Shown: piece after piece, positions 33,343 through 41,409 of the stretch
How the letters are laid out: each line of letters begins with the position of its first letter
Position numbering within the stretch: the first letter of the stretch is position 1
Source of the DNA: Gluconobacter albidus
GTDB taxonomy: Bacteria; Pseudomonadota; Alphaproteobacteria; Acetobacterales; Acetobacteraceae
Direction of reading: 5' to 3'
NCBI RefSeq assembly: GCF_002723915.1
Contig: NZ_BEWL01000001.1
Span: forward strand, 1 to 64,000
DNA length: 64,000 nt
Translations under genes and position numbers: made by a program
Notes under the pieces: generated by a model
The model's input: the letters and a program-made list of their open reading frames with translations, nothing else
Databases searched by the model: none
What the model was told of the DNA's origin: nothing

Positions 33343-34383
33343 GTGACGGCCACCCATACGCCCCACCCAGACGTCCGCCACGACTGGACCCGCGACGAAG
33401 TCGAAGCCCTTATCAGCCTGCCTTTCCCGGAGCTGATGTACCGTGCGCAGACCCTGCACCGTCGCTACTTCGACCCCACGAAAGTGCAGATTTCCACGCT
33501 TCTTTCGATCAAGACGGGCGGCTGCCCGGAAGACTGTGCCTATTGTCCGCAGAGCGCGCTTCACGAAAAAAGTGTCAAGGCCGAGCGCCTGATGGCCGTG
33601 GAATCCGTTCTGAAGGAAGCACGCGCTGCCAAGAAAGCCGGTGCGGGCCGATTCTGCATGGGAGCCGCCTGGCGCACGCCGAAGGATCATGACCTCGAAA
33701 CCGTCTGCGAGATGATCGAAGGCGTGAAGTCGCTGGGGCTGGAGACCTGCGTGACGCTCGGCATGCTCGATGCGCAGCAGACGGAGCGCCTGAAGACGGC
33801 GGGGCTGGATTATTACAACCACAATCTCGACACGTCCGAAGAGTTTTACGGCTCCATCATTTCCACCCGCACCTACCAGCAGCGTCTCGACACGCTTTCG
33901 AACGTGCGCGACGCAGGCATCAATGTCTGCTGTGGTGGAATCGTGGGCATGGGTGAAGACCTGTCCGACCGTGCCGGTCTGTTGATGACGCTCGCCAACC
34001 TGCCCAAGCACCCCGAGAGCGTGCCCATCAACCTGCTTGTCCGCGTTGAAGGCACCCCGCTGGGCGAGGCCGAAGCCGTCGATCCCATCACCTTCGTCCG
34101 CATCATTGCAACGGCGCGTATCATGATGCCGGAAAGTCATGTCCGCCTTGCCGCAGGGCGCGAAAACATGACCGACGAAGCCCATGCACTGTGCTTCCTC
34201 GCGGGTGCGAACTCGATCTTCTGTGGCGAGAAACTCCTGACCACGCCGAACCCGGCTGAACACCGTGATCGCCAACTCCTCTCCGCGCTTGGAATGTCAC
34301 CCATGGTGCAGTCCGAAGCCGAGATGGGCACGATGCGTCCGGCCGTGACGGAAGAAGCCGTCTGCGAGATGGCCGCGTCCTGA
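33343..34383 (+). CDS. bioB: biotin synthase
   Basis: A 346-residue radical-SAM enzyme that inserts sulfur into dethiobiotin to give biotin. The [4Fe-4S] cysteines are C61, C65 and C68 in [21 protein letters not shown] and GIVGMGED are further family motifs, and the conserved arginine strand [10 protein letters not shown] closes the barrel. The start is a GTG with GGAG upstream. No BioR-type operator was seen in the 103-bp divergent gap. Confidence 0.96.
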   Translation: MTATHTPHPDVRHDWTRDEVEALISLPFPELMYRAQTLHRRYFDPTKVQISTLLSIKTGGCPEDCAYCPQSALHEKSVKAERLMAVESVLKEARAAKKAGAGRFCMGAAWRTPKDHDLETVCEMIEGVKSLGLETCVTLGMLDAQQTERLKTAGLDYYNHNLDTSEEFYGSIISTRTYQQRLDTLSNVRDAGINVCCGGIVGMGEDLSDRAGLLMTLANLPKHPESVPINLLVRVEGTPLGEAEAVDPITFVRIIATARIMMPESHVRLAAGRENMTDEAHALCFLAGANSIFCGEKLLTTPNPAEHRDRQLLSALGMSPMVQSEAEMGTMRPAVTEEAVCEMAAS

Positions 34384-34401
34384 TCTCAGCCGAGGCACAA
34401 G

Positions 34402-34438
34402 AAGGGGAAGGACCTGAAAGGGTGCTTCCCCTTTTTTA
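34402..34438 (+). terminator. rho-independent terminator after bioB
   Basis: AAGGGGAAG (34402-34410) and CTTCCCCTT (34425-34433) form a 9-bp stem with a T-run to 34437. Confidence 0.88.
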
Positions 34439-34506
34439 TGCTTGGCCTTTGACGGCTTCTTCCCTAAACCCACGCCCTTTGCCCAAACCGGAAGAAAGCA
34501 GAACCA

Positions 34507-35808
34507 ATGACGACGCCCGGACACAACCAGACCAAAATCCGCGTCGGTATTGATTTCGGCACCACCAACAGCGTGGTCGTAATTGCGGATGAAAACGGCA
34601 ATACCCACCCTGCCCGCTTCGTCTTTACGGACCACGCCACCAGCGAAACCTGCCGCACCCTGCTTTGTCTGTGGATGGATCAGGACGGACGACGCCGCGT
34701 CATGAAAGACGCGATCGGGCTGGACGCCATCGAGGCCTATCTCGACGATCCGGCCGAGAGCCGTCTCATCATGTCCATGAAAACCTACCTTGCGCAGGGA
34801 TCCTTTCGCGAAACGCGGGTTTTCAGCAGTGTCATGACGCTCGAAGCCCTGATCGCCCGTTTCCTCACGTCGCTGATGGACAAGGCCGGGCTGAACCCAT
34901 CCGATGTGAGTGCCACGATCGGCCGCCCAGTGCGGTTTGCGGGCGAACTGGCCGATGATTCGCTCGGCGTTGCTCGTCTGCGCGAGAGCTTTCTGGAAGC
35001 AGGTTTCCCCGAACCGAATATCGTGCTCGAACCCGAGGGCGCGGGCTGGCGCTTCATGCAACGCCTCGACCGCCCGGCGACCGTTCTTGTTGGCGATTTC
35101 GGTGGCGGCACCAGCGATTTCTCGATCATGCGCTTTGACCCGCAGGCCCGTCAGCGCGTCACGACACTGGGCCATTCGGGCGTTGGTATCGCAGGCGACC
35201 AGTTCGACTACCGCATCATCAGCCATGCCGTTGCCCCGGCACTGGGCCGGGATGCGACCTATCGCGTCATGGGCGGACAGCCCCTGCCCGTCCCGGCCGA
35301 ATGGTTCGCAAGCCTTGGCCGCTGGCATCGCCTGTCCCTGATGCGCACGCCTCAGACGCTGCGCGACATCGCAGACGTCGCCAAGACATCGTCCGAGCCG
35401 GAAAAGCTGCGGAGCCTGCTACGACTGATCGAGGATCAGGAAGGCCAGAATCTTTATCGTGCGGTTGGCCAGGCCAAAAGCGACCTGTCGCGTCAGGACA
35501 GTACCGTCCTGCGCTTCGTCCATCGCGATCTGAAAATCGAAGAGACCATCACCCGTGCCGATTTCGAAAGCTGGATCGCCCCCGACCTGGAACGTCTGGA
35601 CGGCGCCATCGAAGATTCCATGCGCCAGACCGGTCTGGGACCAGACGATATCGACCGGGTCTTCCTGACCGGGGGCACCTCTTTCGTCCCCGCGGTCCGC
35701 AACCTGTTCGACCGGCGTTTCGGTGCGGAACGCGTGGACGGAGGATCGGAGTTCGTGTCCGTTGCCGAAGGGCTGGCTCTGATTGAACGTGAGCGCCACC
35801 TGAGCTGA
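34507..35808 (+). CDS. Hsp70 family protein (YegD/HscC-like)
   Basis: A 433-residue actin-fold ATPase of the short Hsp70 group. It has the phosphate-1 loop VGIDFGTTNS (13-22), the phosphate-2 loop VGDFGGGTSDFS and the adenosine motif FLTGGTSFVPAVR. Length matches YegD-type proteins that lack a full substrate-binding domain, so it is unlikely to act as a classical DnaK. No J-protein or GrpE gene adjoins it. Confidence 0.85.
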   Translation: MTTPGHNQTKIRVGIDFGTTNSVVVIADENGNTHPARFVFTDHATSETCRTLLCLWMDQDGRRRVMKDAIGLDAIEAYLDDPAESRLIMSMKTYLAQGSFRETRVFSSVMTLEALIARFLTSLMDKAGLNPSDVSATIGRPVRFAGELADDSLGVARLRESFLEAGFPEPNIVLEPEGAGWRFMQRLDRPATVLVGDFGGGTSDFSIMRFDPQARQRVTTLGHSGVGIAGDQFDYRIISHAVAPALGRDATYRVMGGQPLPVPAEWFASLGRWHRLSLMRTPQTLRDIADVAKTSSEPEKLRSLLRLIEDQEGQNLYRAVGQAKSDLSRQDSTVLRFVHRDLKIEETITRADFESWIAPDLERLDGAIEDSMRQTGLGPDDIDRVFLTGGTSFVPAVRNLFDRRFGAERVDGGSEFVSVAEGLALIERERHLS

Positions 35809-35870
35809 ACCTGCCTCTATACTGTCAAAAGATACCCCTGTCCGGGACGATACAAAATAGACCCGGAATC

Positions 35871-35899
35871 AGTACAATATATTGTACTTTTTTATTTAG
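35871..35899. promoter_or_regulatory. 18-bp perfect palindrome before the porin gene
   Basis: AGTACAATATATTGTACT (35871-35888) is a perfect palindrome followed by TTTTTTATTTAG. It lies 63 bases after the Hsp70-family stop and 179 bases before the porin start. It could be a weak terminator for the former or an operator for the latter. The surrounding stretch (35809-36066) is locally AT-rich and probably holds the porin promoter. Confidence 0.45.
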
Positions 35900-36066
35900 T
35901 GAAGAAAGTTCCGGATTATGTGATTGGGAATTTTCTTCATTACGGATTTTATCTTTCCTTGGAGAACCAGAAACGCACCATGGGATTCCCTGAGCGTTCT
36001 GCTTTCACAGACCAGATTTACAGTCATGCATCATGCAGCCCATGATCGCAGGAAAGAAAAGCAGAC

Positions 36067-37661
36067 ATGTCTCGCCCGCGTTTTTTGAAAATACTCCTGC
36101 AGATCAATATCCTTTCAGTATTCACCACACTTCCACTAACCGTTCATGCACAGGGCACGGCGCCAGTGCTTCAGCAGGCTCCGCACCAGCCAATGGTACG
36201 CCTGCTGCCGTCAACCTCAGCCGGCGTTTCGCATCCGGCCAGCACAGCACAGCACACAGCCACCGGAAAGTCTCATCCGGCCGCCCCTTCCGCCGACCAC
36301 CTGGGCGCGATCTTCGATACGGAAAGCATTTCCTCACTCCTCAACCGCAACAACGATGCCCTGCGCCGCAGTGACCTGACGGCCGGTTATTACGTTCCGG
36401 CCGAAGCCTTCGGCCATCTCGTGCCCCAGCTTTCGCCTTACCGGAACTGGCTGGCGGAGCGCGGCTTCAGCTTTGAATTCTCCTACAAGGGAGAGTCGAT
36501 GGCGAATGTCGGGGGCGGCATCAGCAAGGGGATGTCCTACGCCCATGAACTGACCTTCAACACGCGCTGGGATCTCGGGCGACTGCTGGGGCTGGATGGC
36601 TGGATCCTGCACGCCGTAATGATGGAACGTGCGGGCCGTCAGATCTCCTACGACCATGTCGGGGAGCATCGCATCCTGCTGAGCGAAGTCTACAGCCTTT
36701 CGGGCCATGCCGCCGCGCATCTGGCAGATATCTACGTTGAGAAGTCGTTCTTCAACAACCGCGTCAACATCAATATCGGTCGCATCACGCTGACGCATAC
36801 CTATGCGACGTCGGTGCTGCTCTGCACGTTCATGGTGCAGTGTTCCGCGCCGCCTGCAATCAAGGCCGATGAAGGCTGGAGCGTCTATCCGAAAGCCACA
36901 TGGGGCGGCACGCTGCGAATCAAGCCCACCCGCGACCTGACGTTGCGCACCGGCGTCTACAAGGTCGGCCCGTTGACGGAAAATCCGAGCGGCTGGGCCT
37001 GGGGCAGTGAAACCTCCACAGGCGTCATGCTTCCCATCGAGCTGACCTGGGAGCCCTTTATCGGTAAAGATAATCTGCCAGGTCATTACAAACTTGGCTT
37101 CGGACACGACACCTCCCCCTATGCCGACCGTCTGGGGACAATTCCGGCAATGTTCGCGCATGACGTATTTCACGATGCCAACAAACCCCGGGATACATTT
37201 TATATCGAGGCCGACCAGATGGTTTATCGCAAGGGTGGCCAGCATCAGATGGCGGGCGGATACGTTCTTGCGGGCTAATGGCGGGCGGATACGTTCTTGC
37301 GGGCTATGTGCACAATACGCCCAGCGTCTCGACATTCTCCGATCAGGTCTATGTTGGGGCCTCGCTTCTGGGTATTATTCCACGCAGACCGTTCGACCGT
37401 TTCGGCGTGATGTATTCCTACTACCAGATGAGCCCCGCCATTACGCTGGGGCAGCGCCTGAGACAGCTTGCAGGCATGTCCATGGGCGCGTTCGTCAACG
37501 GCCCGCAGACCCATTCCGCCATTCTGGAAGCCTATTACGGTATTCCCATCCATCCCGGCCTCGTGGTGCAGCCTGAGTTCGAATACATGATGCGCCCCGG
37601 CGAAACGTCCATCATTCCAAATGCAACACTGATCGGACTCAAGGTTCTTGGAAACCTATAA
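36067..37661 (+). pseudogene. OprB-family carbohydrate porin, frameshifted by a 29-bp tandem duplication
   Basis: The gene begins with a signal peptide (MSRPRFLKILLQINILSVFT, cleavage after VHAQ) and continues as an OprB-type outer-membrane beta-barrel: NWLAERGFSFEFSYKGESMAN, LDGWILHAVMMERAGRQIS, VNINIGRITLTHTYATS and a DRLGTIPAMF segment. At 37249-37306 a 29-bp sequence is present twice in tandem; after the first copy the frame meets TAA (37276-37278). Reading on from the second copy restores the natural continuation (AGYVHNTPSVSTF...) and the closing beta strand ending VLGNL. Removing one copy gives a continuous protein of about 521 residues, normal for the family. As assembled, only 403 residues without the last barrel strands can be made. 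OprB proteins take up glucose and other sugars. Confidence 0.85.
37249..37306 (+). repeat. 29-bp perfect tandem direct duplication inside the porin gene
   Basis: Copy 1 is 37249-37277 and copy 2 is 37278-37306; both begin ATGGCGGGCGG and end TTGCGGGCTA. The unit length is not a multiple of three, so one extra copy shifts the frame and creates the TAA. Loss of one copy by slippage or recombination would restore the gene. Confidence 0.95.
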
Positions 37662-37665
37662 TAAT

Positions 37666-37699
37666 AAATCACAGATAACCGATCTGTTATTTGTGATTT
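37666..37699 (+). terminator. terminator-like hairpin after the porin
   Basis: AAATCACAGATAAC (37666-37679) and GTTATTTGTGATTT (37686-37699) form a 14-bp stem with one mismatch and a 6-nt loop, 5 bases after the porin stop. Confidence 0.65.
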
Positions 37700-37809
37700 A
37701 ACAGGAACGTTATCTCCGGATGCCGGAATTACCCGTTCGTGATTTTGGCATAAATATTTATTTACATAACCTCACAGCAGACAAGGATCGCTGACAGAGG
37801 ATTTTCCAA

Positions 37810-38100
37810 ATGAAAACGTTGCTCGCTTCTTTTCTGGTTCTCGGGTTTCTGGGTGGAACGGCACTCGCACAGGTCCCCAAGGTCGAAAACGCTGCCATCA
37901 CCGTCCCTTCGGACGGAAAAGCTCCGGTCACACAAATTGCAGACACCAGAAACAGCGAGACCTGCACTCAGGTCTGGGTCAACACGGTGACCCATGTCTA
38001 TCATGTACAGGGCAGCTTCTGGTACGGCGCCACGGCCCACGGAACCTATATGTGCGAAGACGACGCCAAGCGGGCCGGCAATACCCGCGGCCAGTTCTGA
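37810..38100 (+). CDS. small secreted protein with conserved VWVNTxTxVYHxxGxxxYG pattern
   Basis: A 96-residue protein with a signal peptide (MKTLLASFLVLGFLGGTALA). The mature part contains QVWVNTVTHVYHVQGSFWYG and HGTYMCEDDAKRAGNTRGQ, a pattern seen in a family of small exported proteobacterial proteins of unknown function. The start has a run of A-rich sequence (TTTTCCAA) upstream rather than a strong ribosome site. It stands alone between the broken porin and the convergent lipid-transport operon. Confidence 0.7.
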   Translation: MKTLLASFLVLGFLGGTALAQVPKVENAAITVPSDGKAPVTQIADTRNSETCTQVWVNTVTHVYHVQGSFWYGATAHGTYMCEDDAKRAGNTRGQF

Positions 38101-38104
38101 GCGT

Positions 38105-38920
38105 TCAGGGGGTTTCTGCCGAACCGCTCTCTTCCGCCTTCTTGGCCTCCACCTGCTGGCTGGCGCTTTCCTGCTGCCGCAGGGCTGCGGCCTGACGCGG
38201 ATGGCCCGCGGCCTCTGCAGCATCGGCTGCCAGCGTGAGCGCACGACGCATCCCGCGATAATCCAGAGCATCCCGACGGCTTTTCACGACCGAGAGTGCT
38301 CCGTCAGAGGCGAGTTCGGGCTGGTCTTGCAACAGCTCCAGACGGGCCAGGAGTTCCTGCCGGTCAACGCTCGCGCCATTTTCATGAAAAGCCGCCAGAT
38401 CGTTTACGCGTTGCGCCAGAACAGCGTCCCGCTTCTGGTCTGCGGCAATCAGGCCGGACAGATACAGAGCTCTTTCGCGAATGCCCATATCAGGGGATTG
38501 CAACGCGCGATCCACGGCCTGTGACGCGAACATCATGTCATGCAGTCTGTACAGGGCAGCCGCACGGATCACCGCCAGATCGGACGTATCAGAGACATTG
38601 CGCAGGCTTAGCGCGGTCTCGGTTTCGCCAAGGCTCTGGAGGGCCTTCCGGGGCTTGTCCTGTACCAGGAGCACCGTCGCGAGATTGAAGCCGGCTTCAT
38701 GAATGGCGACGGCATCGTCCCGCATCAACGCACGGTCCATGGCCGTCCGGTACTGTGCCTCGGCCTGAGCCGCCTGACCGATACCGTAGACGGTCTTTCC
38801 CGTATCCATGGCGTCCTCATAAGGCTGATCGGGCTTTGCGCCTTTTGTGGCATTGGAAGAAGAGCAACCGTCCAGCGTCAGGACGATCAGAGCCGTACAG
38901 GCCAGAAGACCGCGCTTCAT
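38105..38920 (-). CDS. TPR-like lipoprotein of the MCE operon
   Basis: A 271-residue exported lipoprotein with a lipobox LDGC (cysteine near residue 19). The mature part is alpha-helical with TPR-like helix pairs: residues 50-75, then AGFNLATVLLVQDKPRKALQSL, and AVIRAAALYRLHDMMFASQAV. It is last in the operon and overlaps the MlaD-type gene by ATGA. I start at the ATG at 38920; an earlier in-frame ATG at 38989 lacks the signal layout. In other MCE operons an outer-membrane or periplasmic lipoprotein hands lipid on; this could be such an auxiliary, but it has no ABC-auxiliary (PqiC/LptC-like) fold I can identify. Confidence 0.6.
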   Translation of the reverse strand: MKRGLLACTALIVLTLDGCSSSNATKGAKPDQPYEDAMDTGKTVYGIGQAAQAEAQYRTAMDRALMRDDAVAIHEAGFNLATVLLVQDKPRKALQSLGETETALSLRNVSDTSDLAVIRAAALYRLHDMMFASQAVDRALQSPDMGIRERALYLSGLIAADQKRDAVLAQRVNDLAAFHENGASVDRQELLARLELLQDQPELASDGALSVVKSRRDALDYRGMRRALTLAADAAEAAGHPRQAAALRQQESASQQVEAKKAEESGSAETP

Positions 38921-39873
38921 GGGCGCACTGCCTGTGCCGGAAGACGATGGGAAGGCTCCTGCTTCGCCCCCCCGCCGCCCAGCAGCCACAGGCCCCGGAG
39001 CTGATCCGTCAGCTTGCGCAGACTGCTCGCGCTCGCTTCGGCCTGCGCCAGCAGGGCCGGAAGCTGGGCGGTCGCGGTGTTGGCATGTCCTATGGTCTGC
39101 TGGATCTGAGGCATGCTCTGACGCAGACCCGCAGTCGCGGCCCGCGCGTTGTCCATCGTTCCATCCACCTTGGTCATGACTCCCCCGACCTGTTTTTCAA
39201 TGGGCTTCAGATCCGCAATGACGGTATCGAGATGTGCCAGGGCCGCATTGGCTTTGTCCAGAACGTCATCTTTCACCAGCAGGCCGCCGATCGTGCCCTG
39301 CCCCTTGCGCATATCGGTCATCATGTCGTTCACCTGCGCCGTGATGAGCTGGACGTTATTCATCGCCGGCACCAGCTTGCTGCGCAGATCCATGACGGTC
39401 TGGGTAATCACATCTGCCGGGTTCGCCTCTACCGTGGCCTGAAGGACCGCATAGTCCCAGTCCAGCGGCTTGCCCTTACCCCGCCCGAGTTCGATGTAAC
39501 TCGCCCCCGCCACGATCAGGCGATGGCGGATGACGGCCGTACTGTCCTGACGGATGAAATTTGCGAATTGCGGGTCCAGGTCCCCTTCCGCATACATCCG
39601 GCCCGTTTCATTAAGCTTGAGGCGCCGGATTTCACCGGCGTGGACGCCCATGACTTCGATATCGTTGCCGATCGCAAGCCCTGCCACGCCGCTTTCGGGT
39701 AGAATGAAATGCAGCTTCTTTTCCGGTGTCAGCCACTGACGCAGGAATCCGGCCTCTACGACCGCAACCGCGAACATGACGATCGCAGCAAGGACAAGCA
39801 GCCCGACCCATTCATCCGCATAGCGGTTCTGAAAGAGCGGGCGGGCGGTCTCGGTCTGGCGCAGGCGGAACAT
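38917..39873 (-). CDS. MlaD-type MCE domain protein
   Basis: A 318-residue inner-membrane-anchored, periplasmic lipid-binding protein. One transmembrane helix lies at about 22-42, followed by an MCE domain (roughly 48-130) with VAGLAIGNDIEVMGVHAGEIRRL and YIELGRGKGKPL. A long alpha-helical, coiled-coil-like C-terminus follows (about 170-295: repeated A, L and Q positions). MCE rings form hydrophobic tunnels for phospholipids between the membranes. The order permease, ATPase, MCE is that of Mla-type operons. Confidence 0.85.
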   Translation of the reverse strand: MFRLRQTETARPLFQNRYADEWVGLLVLAAIVMFAVAVVEAGFLRQWLTPEKKLHFILPESGVAGLAIGNDIEVMGVHAGEIRRLKLNETGRMYAEGDLDPQFANFIRQDSTAVIRHRLIVAGASYIELGRGKGKPLDWDYAVLQATVEANPADVITQTVMDLRSKLVPAMNNVQLITAQVNDMMTDMRKGQGTIGGLLVKDDVLDKANAALAHLDTVIADLKPIEKQVGGVMTKVDGTMDNARAATAGLRQSMPQIQQTIGHANTATAQLPALLAQAEASASSLRKLTDQLRGLWLLGGGGAKQEPSHRLPAQAVRP

Positions 39874-40592
39874 CAGGAACCTCGCATCGAAAACAGTCCA
39901 TCATCGTACAGTCTCAGGCGGATCGTGGCATCGGACGCATAATCTCCCCACCCGCTTTCATCCGGAGCCATCCACACCACCGCGCAGCCACGGTCCCGCA
40001 GATCGGTCACAAGAGACAGAAACGCATTCATCCGGCTAGCGGAAACCCCTTCCATCGGGTGTTCCAGCAGCAGGAGCGCCGGTTCCCCCAGCATGGCCCG
40101 CACACAGGCCGCGCGCTGCCGGTCCATCGCCGACAGGCGTCCCGGTGGCACCACCGGCAGGCCCGGCAGACCCAGCGTGACCGCCAGATGCACGGCCTGT
40201 GCCTGAAGTTTTTCGATGGGCGTGCGCGTGTGATGAAGCTGCGGCCACAGGATATTCATATGCGTCCCATACAGGTCCACCCATCCTCCCGTAACCACGA
40301 TCCGTCCGATCCGTCCCCGCAATGCGTTGGCGCGCCGCTCGTCCAGATCGGCCCAGTCCATGCCCATGCAACGCACATGGCCGTCATCAAGCGGAATAAG
40401 ACCCACGCACATATCGGCGAACAGTGCCGCCTGCCCCATGTCCCGACACTCGATCAGCGCGCACTCGCCGGGGTTGAGACGCAGATTATAGCGGCTCGAC
40501 ACCAAGCCGCTCTCATCAAACCGTGGACGCGCGTCCACTAATTCGAGCCGGGCTTCCAGCGCATCGGACAGGACGTCGTCGTTTTCAGCCAT
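39873..40592 (-). CDS. ABC ATPase-like subunit with degenerate Walker A and B motifs
   Basis: A 239-residue protein in the position of the MlaF ATPase. The expected Walker A GxxGxGKST is replaced by ECRDMGQAAL (about 48-57), with Gln in the place of the phosphate-binding lysine. The signature region remains as LSAMDRQRAACVRAMLGEPALLLL, but the Walker B end reads LLLLEHP instead of LLLLDEP, so the magnesium aspartate and catalytic glutamate are also altered. I start at the ATG at 40592, which overlaps the permease stop. It probably cannot hydrolyse ATP; it may be a structural subunit or act with a second, active ATPase. Sequencing error is unlikely because the whole frame is intact. Confidence 0.7.
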   Translation of the reverse strand: MAENDDVLSDALEARLELVDARPRFDESGLVSSRYNLRLNPGECALIECRDMGQAALFADMCVGLIPLDDGHVRCMGMDWADLDERRANALRGRIGRIVVTGGWVDLYGTHMNILWPQLHHTRTPIEKLQAQAVHLAVTLGLPGLPVVPPGRLSAMDRQRAACVRAMLGEPALLLLEHPMEGVSASRMNAFLSLVTDLRDRGCAVVWMAPDESGWGDYASDATIRLRLYDDGLFSMRGS

Positions 40593-41409
40593 CGAAACAC
40601 ACGCTGAAAACGACATTGATGACCATGATCGACAGCATTCCGCGTGCAAACCCGCGCGGAAGCATGCTTGCCAGATCGTCTTCGGTGGTCACATCCATGC
40701 CCGAGAGGCATGAACAGACGCCCACCGCATAGCCGCTGAAAACGAACTTCGCCGGAATCACGAAATAGTCGATCGGTTTTACGCTCCCCGCGACCTGATC
40801 CATGAACGCCCAGATCGGCATCGTGATCGCATCTTCCACGCGGCAGACTGCATAACCCACGACAAGCGCCGTCAGGCTGAAGATGATGCCCAGCGTAAAG
40901 CCGCTGATCGTCATGGCGAGACTGCGCGGCACAAGAAACGAAATAAAGGGATCGACCCCCATTCCGGTCATGGCGCGCATCTGACCGCCAGTCGTGAGGG
41001 TTCCGAGTTCGGTCAGCATCAACATCCCCGAACGCCCCAACAGGATCACGCCCACCAGAACCGGCGCGATTTCACGCACAAGAACAGTGGACAGGATGGA
41101 CCCCGTCATCTGTGCCATACCTGCAAAGCCGAGCCAGTAGACAGTCTGCGCCACGATTCCGAAACCTGTCAGCGCCGCCGTCACCAGAGTACTCAGCAGG
41201 CCTCCGCCCACAGCCTGATGCAGGGATGCCCAGAATTCGATCCGCACCGTCCGCCGCCATGTCGTCAGGCGGGTCGCCTCCCGCATGATTCCCCAGCCGG
41301 CCCCGATCATCATCAGCGTGAAACGCATCTGCGTGCGGGAAAAATATCCCAGATGGACCAGCATGGTCCGGACCATCGTGATCCGGTCGAGATTGCGCAG
41401 TCCTTTCAT
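40585..41409 (-). CDS. MlaE-type ABC permease
   Basis: A 274-residue inner-membrane protein of the MlaE/YrbE family. Five or so hydrophobic helices are visible, with REIAPVLVGVILLGRSGMLMLTELGTL, the family's central signature, and a SGMLMLTELG coupling segment facing the ATPase. A C-terminal glycine-rich segment (IPAKFVFSGYAVGVCSCLSG) is typical. It overlaps the receptor gene upstream by four bases and the ATPase-like gene downstream by eight, so the operon is tightly coupled. Confidence 0.85.
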   Translation of the reverse strand: MKGLRNLDRITMVRTMLVHLGYFSRTQMRFTLMMIGAGWGIMREATRLTTWRRTVRIEFWASLHQAVGGGLLSTLVTAALTGFGIVAQTVYWLGFAGMAQMTGSILSTVLVREIAPVLVGVILLGRSGMLMLTELGTLTTGGQMRAMTGMGVDPFISFLVPRSLAMTISGFTLGIIFSLTALVVGYAVCRVEDAITMPIWAFMDQVAGSVKPIDYFVIPAKFVFSGYAVGVCSCLSGMDVTTEDDLASMLPRGFARGMLSIMVINVVFSVCFDG

